Of a stretch of DNA of 64,000 nt, positions 17,994-25,986 are shown piece after piece (positions within the stretch are counted from its first letter, which is position 1; every line of letters starts with the position of its first letter). This DNA is from JADFJB01 sp964464595 (GTDB taxonomy: Bacteria; Zhuqueibacterota; JdFR-76; DREG01), in the NCBI GenBank assembly GCA_964464595.1, contig CAYXGW010000012.1, forward strand, positions 1 to 64,000, written 5' to 3'. The translations under genes were made by a program, and so were the position numbers. The notes under the pieces were generated by a model that searched no databases, had not been told where the DNA came from, and saw only the letters and a program-made list of their open reading frames with translations.

Positions 17994-19055
17994 GGCGATT
18001 TCTATGATTTATATTCCGAAGGGTTCGATGATGATGGTGATGGATATTACAACCAAGATGGCATCGGCGGCATCGATATGAATCGTAATTTTCCACGCAA
18101 TTGGGGCTTGGAATTTGAACAGCGGGGCGCCGGGCCATATCCACTTTCGGAACCGGAAACCCGGGCAACGATTGAATTTATCAATGCTCATAAGAATATT
18201 ACCGGTGTTTTTCACGGCCATACCTCGGGCGGCTTTTTATTCAGGCTGCCTTCAACCACTTCCTGGGATAATTATAATCTTTCGGATCAAAGACTCATTC
18301 TTGAATTATCTGGTAAATTTAAAACCACAACCGGACAACGAGTAGTGCCGAGTTATAGCAATCCCAGACTTCATCGACATGGCACATTGATTAGTTGGTC
18401 CTACTGGGATTTTGGTGTGGTTGCATTTGTACCGGAATTCTGGGGTGGGTTTGGCCGGGATTACGATAAAAGTGGCAACGTAACTGAAATCGAACGACTG
18501 CGTTGGAATGATGAAGAATTGGGTGGTTCCGGATTTGTCAACTGGCAAAAATTTGATCATCCGAAATTAGGACAAGTGGAGATTGGCGGTTGGAAAAGCC
18601 GTTTTACCCGGCAGAATCCACCAACTCATCTCCTTAAAGGGGAAATCGAAAAATATGTACCCTGGATGTTGTGGCTGGCTGAAGTCAGTCCTCGTATTGT
18701 GATAAAAGAAGTTTCTTCAGAATTTATTGAAAAGAGTAAAATTGCGAAAATTACCGTTCTCATTGAAAATGAAGGATACTTGCCAACCAACATCACACAA
18801 AGAGCATTGGATGCAAAAATTGCTTCACCTGTTCGTGTTGTGGTGGATTTGAAGGATGCTGAACTTATATCAGGCAAAAAGCGGGTAGATATTGGGCATT
18901 TGAATGGCAAACGAGGTAGCCAGGGAGAAGCGGCCGATTCCAAATATACCGTTGAATATATTGTCCGTGTAAATGGAAAATATCCTTCGGTTTCTGTAAC
19001 TGTCCAATCAGAAAAAGGTGGGGCGGTGCGTAAGGATTTTGAAGTAAAGGATTAA
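17994..19055 (+). pseudogene. truncated second copy of the M14 carboxypeptidase
   Basis: From 17994 the sequence is nearly identical to copy 1 from about 14356 to 15413. It encodes 'GDFYDLYSEG', 'MNRNFPRNWG', 'VFHGHTSGG' and 'VPEFWGG' but lacks the N-terminal 215 residues, including the signal peptide and the 'HAGE' zinc motif. It therefore cannot be a working secreted carboxypeptidase. The frame is open upstream to 17940, but that DNA is unrelated and has no ribosome site. Unlike copy 1 its C-terminus is in frame ('TVEYIVRVNGK' to 'RKDFEVKD'), preserving the original ending. It looks like a duplication remnant or a reservoir that could repair copy 1. Confidence 0.85.
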
Positions 19056-19127
19056 AAAATTATTAGAAAAAAAATAACTCTACGCATGACCGGCGCGATT
19101 TATCAACATAAAACATTGAAAAGAAAA

Positions 19128-19198
19128 GCAACCGCAATGTTCCACCAAATCTGAAAACGCTTCATGGCAAGAGTCCGTGTCAATGCGATTGTTATGTG
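19128..19198 (+). other. attC-like hairpin D
   Basis: gcaaccgcaatg (19128-19139) pairs with caatgcgattgttatgtg (19181-19198): CAACCGCA faces TGCGATTG with one mismatch. The right end is GTTATGTG as in hairpin A. It lies downstream of both the M14 remnant (plus) and the small helical gene (minus, stop at 19234), so the cassette orientation is ambiguous. It is weaker than hairpins at 33624 and 51239. Confidence 0.35.
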
Positions 19199-19233
19199 CC
19201 CGAGCCCTACTTTGTGTTGCTATAACAATAAAA

Positions 19234-19461
19234 TTACAATTCCTGCAACCATTTCCTGCAGTTTGCAGCCATCCCGCTATTGCCCGAGGCTTCAGCAGCT
19301 GACAACATTCTTCTAAGTGCACGACGCTGTCCTTCCACATCATTAGCCTTTTGGAAGTTCCCTAGAGCCGAGTTATACAGCTTGAAGGCCCTTGCTGATG
19401 CGCCCCCTTCCATAAACCTGTCTCCCATATCCAAATGTCGCTCTGCTTTCGGTTTTGACAT
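19234..19461 (-). CDS. small helical (TPR-like) protein, function unknown
   Basis: The 75-residue product is helical. 'ERHLDMGDRFMEGGASARAF' and 'LYNSALGNFQKANDVEGQRR' have the small/large residue spacing of a tetratricopeptide repeat. GGAG lies a suitable distance before the ATG. It is the last gene of a minus-strand trio with the zincin and Pepco-like genes (96 bp from the zincin), so it may be an adaptor or a target/effector in the same system. Small, basic, with two Cys or fewer; no signal peptide. I do not recognise a named family. Confidence 0.6.
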   Translation of the reverse strand: MSKPKAERHLDMGDRFMEGGASARAFKLYNSALGNFQKANDVEGQRRALRRMLSAAEASGNSGMAANCRKWLQEL

Positions 19462-19557
19462 TGGTCATTACTCCATTTTTATTATTTTTCCCTTGAATAG
19501 GTAATCAGTGGCTATCCAGTTTTTCTTATTCAGTACCACAGGTCTGCACTTGAGTTG

Positions 19558-20805
19558 TTAGCCGCGAATTCGTTCTTTAGTCATTTTGCAAACTTCAGGC
19601 GTAATGTTTTTGAACCATTCCAAAATTAACGACATCTCGCCCGTTTCAAACCAGTCTGTAACTATATCAGCAGTATCAGAACCCACAATTTGTTCGATCC
19701 ATCCTCTTATTGTCTGTATTCGTAGTTTAGGTGGGGGATGTCCGGTGAGCAGTACAATGTCAGCCGGAATATCATAGATATCTCTACAAACCTGTTCCAA
19801 TAACTCGTCTATGGAAAAAAAAATGAATGAGCCATTTAATCTCTTAATAAATTCACGCTCACGAATTTTTGGGTTGTCAATTTGTGTGAAAGGTGCCAAG
19901 GATAAATCGAAACCAAATTGATCCGCTTCTGTTTCAATATTCCACCGTGTTATCGTTTCATGTGGTAAATCGCTCAGGTGACCTTGAAATATTAGATTTT
20001 CGGCCTTGAAGTTTGGACTACGTATACATGCCAATAGAGACCTAGGTCCCGAGGAATTTGCAAATTTGTCGTCATAATTCAGTAAGTGATTCCCCAAAAT
20101 GTGTCCGAACTCATGAGCAATCACAAACCGAACCGTACTGATCGAATGACTGACACATACATCGGCAATAGCTCCACCTTGTGCAGGATAAGGAGCTGGA
20201 AGAGCCTCTCGATATTTTAGGAAAACCAAAATCAAATCAGAAATTGTCTCAACTGCATCCTTTGTCGATAAAAGAGAGGCCACTCTTTGGGGTCTGTCTT
20301 TCGTGCAGTCATAGGACGTATGGGCCACGATCTCGTTACTTAAAAAGAATATTTTCATGCAGTTATATACCAAAGCGAATATCTCATGGTAGACTAATAT
20401 TAGTGCACCATTTTTTGTTTTTCTCACGTTCGCATTAAAGTCAATTTTCGGAATCCAACCACAAAAGACTGGGATAGGCAATGAGTACATGGTAGTTTGA
20501 TTGAGGTTGTTCAATATTTGGGTTGCTTCAAGTAGATCGTACATGATATCTCCAAGTAGAACCTTAAAAGGCAGCCTATGCGAGCCCTTTAGTCTTGATC
20601 GAATCAACTCCTTTTCTGACTTGCCGTCCAAATAGGCATCCGGCACTCCTTGTCTCTGGGCGGATTTTTTTTCTTCTCGAATTATCTTTTTAATCTTGTC
20701 GATTGAAACTATCTTAAGTGGATCGAGTTTCGTGGGATCAAAATTGATTGTTGAACAGTACTGTAAATAATCTGCTTCTAATATTGAATTACTCAACACT
20801 TGCAT
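19558..20805 (-). CDS. HEXXH zinc metallopeptidase-like protein of the conflict-system type
   Basis: The start is placed at ATG 20805 (415 residues), which overlaps the upstream Pepco-like gene by 17 bp; a longer form to 20880 would overlap by 92 bp. The zincin core is 'VIAHEFGHILGNH' (HEXXH at about 231-235), with a second motif 'ETEADQFGFD' about 58 residues later providing the glutamate ligand, a gluzincin arrangement as in M48 or ImmA/IrrE-like proteins. The N-terminal 200 residues are helical and unrecognised. There is no signal peptide, so it is probably cytoplasmic. The stop codon lies in ggctaacaac, an integron-like motif. Neighbours suggest a regulated protease in a defence or signalling trio; substrate unknown. 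Confidence 0.72.
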   Translation of the reverse strand: MQVLSNSILEADYLQYCSTINFDPTKLDPLKIVSIDKIKKIIREEKKSAQRQGVPDAYLDGKSEKELIRSRLKGSHRLPFKVLLGDIMYDLLEATQILNNLNQTTMYSLPIPVFCGWIPKIDFNANVRKTKNGALILVYHEIFALVYNCMKIFFLSNEIVAHTSYDCTKDRPQRVASLLSTKDAVETISDLILVFLKYREALPAPYPAQGGAIADVCVSHSISTVRFVIAHEFGHILGNHLLNYDDKFANSSGPRSLLACIRSPNFKAENLIFQGHLSDLPHETITRWNIETEADQFGFDLSLAPFTQIDNPKIREREFIKRLNGSFIFFSIDELLEQVCRDIYDIPADIVLLTGHPPPKLRIQTIRGWIEQIVGSDTADIVTDWFETGEMSLILEWFKNITPEVCKMTKERIRG

Positions 20806-21154
20806 CCACTTTTGGCGTAAGAACGAACTGTAAACCTGCTTGCGAAGCGACGCTCCCCTTAACTGCGGATAATAATGCAACCTCTCCAGATGCGGTTACT
20901 GCTAATGAGAAAGTAACGGAACCAATATCAAACATAGATTCTGAAAGATCAATTTTCCCCATTGCTTCAGTTAACTGCATAAGACAGTTACTGATGTTTT
21001 TTTCTAACACATCAATTTCAATATCTAAGATTTGTGAACTCTGGTTATGCACAAACTTTTCAATGTCCCATCTTGCATCCATTTTACTGTCATTGCTGTC
21101 TATAGCTGGAATATGGAAATTGTCAACCATAACCGGCAAGGTCTTTTTTCTCAT
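20789..21154 (-). CDS. Pepco-like adaptor protein
   Basis: ATG 21154 has GAGGAG five to six bases upstream; a GTG six bases earlier is less likely. The 121-residue product has a helical first part ('MDARWDIEKFVHN', 'LEKNISNCLMQLTEAMGKI') and a C-terminal beta unit 'VTFSLAVTASGEVALLSAV' then 'QAGLQFVLTPK'. That strand-GE-strand-Ala-rich helix-strand pattern resembles the Pepco/Trypco (peptidase-co-occurring) adaptor domains described for NTP-dependent bacterial conflict systems. Translation probably couples to the zincin, whose start overlaps this stop. The family call is by pattern only and should be tested by profile search. Confidence 0.55.
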   Translation of the reverse strand: MRKKTLPVMVDNFHIPAIDSNDSKMDARWDIEKFVHNQSSQILDIEIDVLEKNISNCLMQLTEAMGKIDLSESMFDIGSVTFSLAVTASGEVALLSAVKGSVASQAGLQFVLTPKVDASVE

Positions 21155-21241
21155 AATCACTCCTCTTCTGCTTCTACCTAATCTGTTAGACTGAACAATT
21201 CAAGTCAATCAATTGAAATATGAACTTGTTGTTTCTACGAA

Positions 21242-21249
21242 CACATAAC
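21242..21249 (-). other. GTTATGTG core upstream of the Pepco-like gene
   Basis: cacataac (21242-21249) is the same 8 bp core, in inverse orientation, as GTTATGTG at 19191-19198; the two bracket the whole minus-strand trio. Adjacent sequence (ataataacatg...catattgaagtattatgcaac) has partial self-pairing. Eight bases alone is weak evidence, hence the low confidence. Confidence 0.3.
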
Positions 21250-21383
21250 ATAATAACATGTGAGCATATTGAAGTATTATGCAACGCACTTCACGTTGTA
21301 ATCCCCAAGTACCTTGATGATGTCTGCGCAGGATACCTGTTACAGGATATTTGTATCGAATGGCCACCCGAACCCTATCCAAC

Positions 21384-21509
21384 AATTTTGGTTTTTGAGA
21401 ATTTGAAATTGTGCGGTGCAACATTTCCATTGTTCCCCAACGGATTATTCAATTTTTGAATTGATCGAAAATAACTACTATTTCATTGGAAGTCAAGAAA
21501 AATATTTGA
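21384..21509 (+). repeat. about 125 bp direct repeat, copy Y (copy X at 17787-17910)
   Basis: This is the second copy of the repeat described at 17787-17910, in the same orientation with scattered substitutions and small indels. It lies in the noncoding stretch 21250-21800, which also holds the first copy of another repeat (21539-21760). No gene seen. Confidence 0.8.
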
Positions 21510-21538
21510 GTTCATTCAAAAAAAGTTTGTGATCTCCT

Positions 21539-21760
21539 GATTACAATATAATAATATTATTTAGCAATATAAGAATTGTGGTTTCTATAATCAAGTTGGA
21601 TTTATTTGCTATTAAGAGGATTTGAGACTATTTCAAAAATACTTTGACAAAACTTATAAAAAGAACCCTATTAAAATTGGAGCCTGAAAATATTTAATGA
21701 TACTTTAACAAAATATTTCCACATTAATTGTTTGAGACTTCTGAAAAATAATAATAATGC
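21539..21760 (+). repeat. about 222 bp direct repeat, copy 1
   Basis: It matches 22445-22667 closely over its whole length, including aagaattgtggtttctataa, atcaagttggatttatttgc and attggagcctgaaaatattt. Both copies have the same orientation and are AT-rich and noncoding. They flank the SirB-like gene and the HicB relic, forming a directly repeated border of about 0.7 kb of unique DNA. Confidence 0.88.
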
Positions 21761-21804
21761 GTTGAATGGTTTGTTATTTTTTAGTGTATAATTTTTATCT
21801 TCTG

Positions 21805-22161
21805 TTAAATGGGTTTGACTCCAGCAAGGTAGGCTGCTGTTGCTCCAAGAAGAATCACAAGCCACCAAATAGTTTTACCCAACTCAGGTTTTCGGTTGAT
21901 CACTGCAAGCAAACCACCTAAGATCACCCAAATAACTAATTTCCCAATTACCCAAGGTTGCCAACCATATTGATAGCGAGCTAATAATCCAAATCCTCCC
22001 AGTAGCACCAAAAATAATCCTATACCATTGCTAATGAAAGCAAAACGCTTTAACTTTTTATCATCACTCCCTAAAATACTACGAACAATAAGCCCTCCAA
22101 AGGAGAGGAAAGTCAGCATGACGCCCACTAAATGAATTATTTTATAAATATATACTGGCAT
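21805..22161 (-). CDS. four-helix membrane protein, SirB2-like
   Basis: The 118-residue product is almost all membrane-spanning. Four hydrophobic segments can be seen: 'IIHLVGVMLTFLSFGGLIV', 'GIGLFLVLLGGFGLLA', 'WVIGKLVIWVILGGLLAVI' and 'IWWLVILLGATAAYLAGV'. The layout of a His in helix 1, a 'KL' entry into helix 3 and the 'AYLAGV' end recalls SirB2/DUF-type small integral proteins found in many Gram-negative bacteria, whose function is unknown. The assignment is tentative. It is the only intact gene between the two 222 bp direct repeats. No good ribosome site is visible. Confidence 0.55.
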   Translation of the reverse strand: MPVYIYKIIHLVGVMLTFLSFGGLIVRSILGSDDKKLKRFAFISNGIGLFLVLLGGFGLLARYQYGWQPWVIGKLVIWVILGGLLAVINRKPELGKTIWWLVILLGATAAYLAGVKPI

Positions 22162-22194
22162 TTTTCCTATTTGATTTATATGAACGCTGTAACG

Positions 22195-22433
22195 TTGTTT
22201 TCATAGTTTTGATAGGTTTACGTAAAATCCATTTATCAACTGTTTTTTTGTATCCGAATTCTTCCAAAACATCATTTGTTGAGCCCATAGAATTGCAGCC
22301 TTAGAAGAATAGTTCTAATACTTTTTTCAGCTTCTTCCAAAGTATCGCCGAAGCTTGATACTTGCAGTTCAGGGCAAAGAGCGACTATTGTATTATTTTC
22401 TTCAAAATATTCAATATTGAGTTCTATTTTCAT
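22195..22433 (-). pseudogene. HicB-like antitoxin relic, frameshifted
   Basis: ATG 22433 opens a short frame, 'MKIELNIEYFEENNTIVAL' then 'CPELQVSSFGDTLEEAEKSI', which is the classic N-terminus of HicB-type antitoxins (partial RNase H fold). It stops after 53 residues. A neighbouring frame then carries the expected remainder, 'MGSTNDVLEEFGYKKTVDKW' and 'ILRKPI', with an in-frame TAA where a Glu codon is expected. At least one indel and one nonsense change are needed, so it is a dead gene. No hicA toxin is visible beside it. Confidence 0.72.
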
Positions 22434-22444
22434 TATGGTTTCCG

Positions 22445-22667
22445 GATTACAAATTTAATAAAATTAATTAACAATATAAGAATTGTGGTTTCTATAATCA
22501 AGTTGGATTTATTTGCTATTAAGAAGTTTTAAAGACTGTTTCAAAAAATACTTTGATAAAACTTAAAAAAGAACCCTATTAAAATTGGAGCCTGAAAATA
22601 TTTAATGATATTTTAACAAAATATTTCCACATTAATGTTAGAGATTTCTGAAGAATAATATTAATGC
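22445..22667 (+). repeat. about 222 bp direct repeat, copy 2
   Basis: This is the second copy of the repeat at 21539-21760. It ends exactly where the palindromic element 22668-22771 begins, which suggests that the palindrome inserted at, or defines, the repeat boundary. Confidence 0.88.
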
Positions 22668-22771
22668 TGTCATTTCGAGGAGTTTACGACGAGAAATCTT
22701 AAATCTTTACTTGAAATGGCATATTGAATGAAAAGATTTCTCCTCTGCCAAAGGGCTTCGTCGAAATGACA
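22668..22771. repeat. 104 bp palindromic repeat (TGTCATTTCGA type)
   Basis: Perfect 11 bp arms tgtcatttcga (22668-22678) and tcgaaatgaca (22761-22771) enclose weaker inner pairing (gagaaatctt with aagatttctc). The design and end sequence parallel the element at 10849-10955 (tgtcattgcga). Noncoding, upstream of radA. Confidence 0.8.
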
Positions 22772-22806
22772 TTCTGTATATTTTTAAGAAGTTTCTATTA
22801 CATATT

Positions 22807-22824
22807 AGTGCTAAATTTAGCACT
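22807..22824. promoter_or_regulatory. 18 bp perfect palindrome upstream of radA
   Basis: agtgctaaatttagcact is a perfect dyad centred 80 bp before the radA start. It could be an operator for a dimeric regulator, or a small hairpin with the following cacttttgtg. There is no other support. Confidence 0.3.
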
Positions 22825-22895
22825 TTTGTGAAATGAAACGAAAAATATTTACTAAGCAGCATTAGATTTTCAACTGAGAGAAAACAATAATCAAA

Positions 22896-24269
22896 ATGGC
22901 CACACGAACAAAACCAGTAAAAACCATTTTCGTTTGCCAGAATTGTGGCAATGAGTTTCCCCGCTGGGCAGGAAAATGCCTGCAATGCGGTGAATGGAAC
23001 AGCCTTGTTGAAGAAAAAGTACAACCAGTAAAACGAGGTGCAAGAGTCCATGCCATTGAACAGCCTTCCGAGTCCATTTTAATCAATGATATCCAAATAA
23101 CAGATTCTCATCGAATTAAAAGCAATCTGAAAGAATTTGATCGGGTGTTGGGAGGTGGATTGGTACCTGGTTCTCTTGTTCTAAATTCCGGCGATCCGGG
23201 CATCGGCAAGTCAACTTTGTTGCTGCAGGTTTTATCTGATTATGCTAAACAAGGGCAAACGGTCTTGTACGTCTCGGGCGAAGAATCTTTGCAGCAGGTA
23301 AAAATGCGGGCCGTGCGCCTGGGAATAAATTCGGAGAATCTTTACATATATTCCGGCGTGGATATTTATCAGGTGTTGGCTGAGATTCAACGTTTGGATA
23401 GCAAAATCGTTGTCATCGATTCGATCCAGACTATGTTCAATCCGGAATTCGATAGCGCTCCGGGTAGTGTAACTCAAGTACGGGAATCTGCAATGGCGTT
23501 GCTGCAGTTAGCCAAATCCAAAGAGATCAGCATGTTATTAGTGGGGCATGTAACCAAAGATGGCGGCGTTGCGGGCCCCAGGGTTTTGGAACATATGGTT
23601 GATGTTATGTTGTTCCTGGAAGGCGATCGCCACTATCAATACCGTATCCTCAGGGGAATCAAGAATCGCTTTGGCTCAACAAACGAGATTGGTGTTTTCG
23701 AGTTGAATGAAGAAGGCATGGTGGAGATCGAGAATCCATCGCAACTGTTTTTATCCGGCGTAAATGACGAGATTTCCGGTTCGACAATCACTTGTGCCGT
23801 CGAAGGGACGCGTCCGATTTTGTTCGAATTGCAGGCATTAACCACTTCAACCAGTTTTGGAATGCCGCAAAGAACCGCTTCCGGAATCGACCAAAAACGA
23901 CTAGCCCTCTTGTTGGCGATCCTTGAAAAGCGCATGGGTTATCATGTGGGAGAATTCGATGTATTCGTCAAGTTGGCCGGCGGGCTTCGAATCGAGGACC
24001 CTTCCGTGGATTTAGCAATTTTGATGGCCATCGCTTCCAGTTACAAAGACCGAATCTTGAATTCGAAAAATTTGTTTTTGGGTGAAGTTGGATTGGGAGG
24101 AGAAATCCGGGATGTATCCCAATTGGAAAACAGGCTCAAAGAAGCGGATCTCCTTGGATTTCACACCGCTTTTGTCCCCAAACAAAAACGTAAAGAGTTA
24201 AATTTGAAAAATTTAAAAGTGGTTGAACTGGAAAATATCCGATTAGCTTTAACAAAATTTAATAATTAA
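22896..24269 (+). CDS. radA: DNA repair protein RadA/Sms
   Basis: The 457-residue protein has the family's full layout: an N-terminal C4 zinc finger ('CQNCGNEFPRWAGKCLQCGE'), a RecA-type ATPase with Walker A 'GDPGIGKSTLL' and Walker B 'IVVIDSIQ', the diagnostic 'KNRFG' motif, and a C-terminal Lon-like domain ('GGLRIEDPSVDLAILMAIAS', 'GEVGLGGEIRDV'). RadA is a hexameric DnaB-like helicase that drives branch migration in recombination and repair. The length is normal. It is the first intact core gene after the repeat-rich zone and appears to be transcribed alone; a large inverted repeat follows the stop. Confidence 0.97.
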   Translation: MATRTKPVKTIFVCQNCGNEFPRWAGKCLQCGEWNSLVEEKVQPVKRGARVHAIEQPSESILINDIQITDSHRIKSNLKEFDRVLGGGLVPGSLVLNSGDPGIGKSTLLLQVLSDYAKQGQTVLYVSGEESLQQVKMRAVRLGINSENLYIYSGVDIYQVLAEIQRLDSKIVVIDSIQTMFNPEFDSAPGSVTQVRESAMALLQLAKSKEISMLLVGHVTKDGGVAGPRVLEHMVDVMLFLEGDRHYQYRILRGIKNRFGSTNEIGVFELNEEGMVEIENPSQLFLSGVNDEISGSTITCAVEGTRPILFELQALTTSTSFGMPQRTASGIDQKRLALLLAILEKRMGYHVGEFDVFVKLAGGLRIEDPSVDLAILMAIASSYKDRILNSKNLFLGEVGLGGEIRDVSQLENRLKEADLLGFHTAFVPKQKRKELNLKNLKVVELENIRLALTKFNN

Positions 24270-24271
24270 CC

Positions 24272-24395
24272 TGAGTTCGACATTACCATATTATAAGCAA
24301 AATATGAATTGTTATTAGCCTTCGACTCCGCTCAGGCAACTAATTTAAGCCATGGTGAGCGGAGTCGAACCATGAATGTACTTATGTCGAACTCA
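24272..24395. repeat. 124 bp doubly inverted repeat between radA and tgt
   Basis: Perfect outer arms tgagttcgacat (24272-24283) and atgtcgaactca (24384-24395) enclose perfect 14 bp inner arms ttcgactccgctca (24321-24334) and tgagcggagtcgaa (24356-24369). It starts three bases after the radA stop and may double as its terminator. Single half-sites with the outer arm occur at 53055-53067 and 63838-63850. Confidence 0.85.
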
Positions 24396-24470
24396 TATTA
24401 ATTAGAGAATTATCTAAAGAAAGTCTGTTTTTATAAACAACACTTTATAAACGATCAATGAGATTCAACC

Positions 24471-25628
24471 GTGTCAGATAATTTTTTTAATCTTGAGTAT
24501 GTGGATCATACCAGCAGCGCCAGGGCAGGCATAATAAAGACAGATCATGGTGAAATTCAAACGCCAATTTTTATGCCTGTAGGAACCCAGGGAACTGTCA
24601 AAGCACTCTCACCAAAAGATTTGACCCAGGTTGGCGTTCAAATTATACTTGGTAATGCCTATCATCTTTACCTTCGCCCTGGTGACCAACTGATTCGGGA
24701 GCATGGAGGATTGCACCGATTCATTTCCTGGGATAAACCAATTCTGACTGACAGTGGTGGTTATCAAGTATTTAGTTTGGCGGATTTGAGAAAAATATCA
24801 GATGAAGGGGTTATCTTCCATTCTCATATTGATGGATCGAGCCATTTATTTACACCGGAAAAAGTGATGGAGATCGAGCGTAACCTTGGCCCTGATATTG
24901 TTATGGTGTTGGATGAATGTACTCCTTATCCGTGTGATTATGATTATGCTAAAAAATCTCATTTACGCACTTTGGAATGGGCTAAACGCTGTAAAAATCA
25001 TTTTCAAAACAATGGACAGGTTCATGAGTATCAACAATTTTTATTTGGCATAGTCCAGGGAAGCAGCCATGAAGAGCTTAGGCATGACAGTATAAATGGA
25101 TTATTGGAGATTGAATTCGACGGCTATGCGATTGGCGGACTTGCTGTTGGAGAGCCCAAACAGCAATTGTACAGTCTCACCGAGTATTGTTGCAGCAGGC
25201 TGCCGCAATTACAGCCAAGGTATTTGATGGGGGTCGGAAAGCCTGAAGATATTGTCGAATGCATTGGCCTGGGCGTGGATATGTTCGATTGCGTGATCCC
25301 AACGAGAAATGGCAGGAACGGCCAGTTATTTACCTGGGATGGGGTTCTCGTGGTCAAAAATGCTGTTCATAAAAATGATTCCGGTCCAATCGATGTAAAC
25401 TGTTCATGCTATACATGTAAAAATTTTGCTCGTTCATATATCAGACATCTTTTTCAGGCAGACGAAATTTTGGGACTTCAACTTGCATCTTTGCATAATA
25501 TACATTTCTATATGGAGTTAGTTGAAAAAGCGAGACAAGCAATTTTGAAGGACCAATATGAATCCTGGAAAAAGAATTTTTACTTAAGATATTTTAATAA
25601 TCATTTAAACGAAGGAGAAGGATTGTGA
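24471..25628 (+). CDS. tgt: tRNA-guanine (queuine) transglycosylase
   Basis: The 385-residue enzyme exchanges guanine-34 for preQ1 in Asp, Asn, His and Tyr tRNAs. Signatures are 'TDSGGYQVFSL' (the general acid/base Asp region), 'GIVQGS', 'GGLAVGEP', 'VGKPEDIVECIGLGVDMFDC' with the nucleophile Asp, 'PTRNGRNGQLFT', and the zinc site 'CSCYTC' plus 'IRHLF'. The GTG start at 24471 is used because no in-frame ATG fits; family proteins start at this position. The stop overlaps the yajC start, giving the usual tgt-yajC pair. The secD/secF genes that often follow are absent here. Confidence 0.96.
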   Translation: MSDNFFNLEYVDHTSSARAGIIKTDHGEIQTPIFMPVGTQGTVKALSPKDLTQVGVQIILGNAYHLYLRPGDQLIREHGGLHRFISWDKPILTDSGGYQVFSLADLRKISDEGVIFHSHIDGSSHLFTPEKVMEIERNLGPDIVMVLDECTPYPCDYDYAKKSHLRTLEWAKRCKNHFQNNGQVHEYQQFLFGIVQGSSHEELRHDSINGLLEIEFDGYAIGGLAVGEPKQQLYSLTEYCCSRLPQLQPRYLMGVGKPEDIVECIGLGVDMFDCVIPTRNGRNGQLFTWDGVLVVKNAVHKNDSGPIDVNCSCYTCKNFARSYIRHLFQADEILGLQLASLHNIHFYMELVEKARQAILKDQYESWKKNFYLRYFNNHLNEGEGL

Positions 25629-25939
25629 TAGCATCTTTTGTACTCATGCAAGCGCAAGGCGGCAATGCCTTTATGGCATTTTTGCCGTTTATTTTGATTT
25701 TTGTTATTATTTACTTTCTAATGATTCGACCGCAGACCAAGAAGCAAAAAGAAACAAAATTGATGATTGAATCTCTGGAAAAAGGTGATGAAGTGATAAC
25801 GGTTGGTGGAATTTATGGGACTATTGCAGGTATTAAAGAAAAAGAAGGAATGCTAATTTTGAAAATTGCTGATAACGTTAAGGTTAATATTTCTCGCGCT
25901 TCTATAACCCGAAAAGTAGAAAAAGCATCTAAGGGTTAA
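25625..25939 (+). CDS. yajC: Sec translocon accessory protein YajC
   Basis: The 104-residue single-span membrane protein starts with GTG overlapping the tgt stop. The transmembrane helix 'FLPFILIFVIIYFLMIRPQ' and the following 'TKKQKETKLMIESLEKGDEV' then 'TVGGIYGTIAGI' are exactly the YajC pattern. It associates with SecDF-YidC and aids protein export. Translation is presumably coupled to tgt. The cytoplasmic domain is of the usual length. Confidence 0.95.
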   Translation: MIASFVLMQAQGGNAFMAFLPFILIFVIIYFLMIRPQTKKQKETKLMIESLEKGDEVITVGGIYGTIAGIKEKEGMLILKIADNVKVNISRASITRKVEKASKG

Positions 25940-25986
25940 AAGAATTTAAAACTGGTAAATAATAATTTTATCACCTTGTTTCGGTT

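Noticed and set aside
19535..19560. An attC start (ggctaacaactcaag) overlapping the zincin stop
   Set aside because: Only one arm is present; the complementary arm was not found before the next gene.
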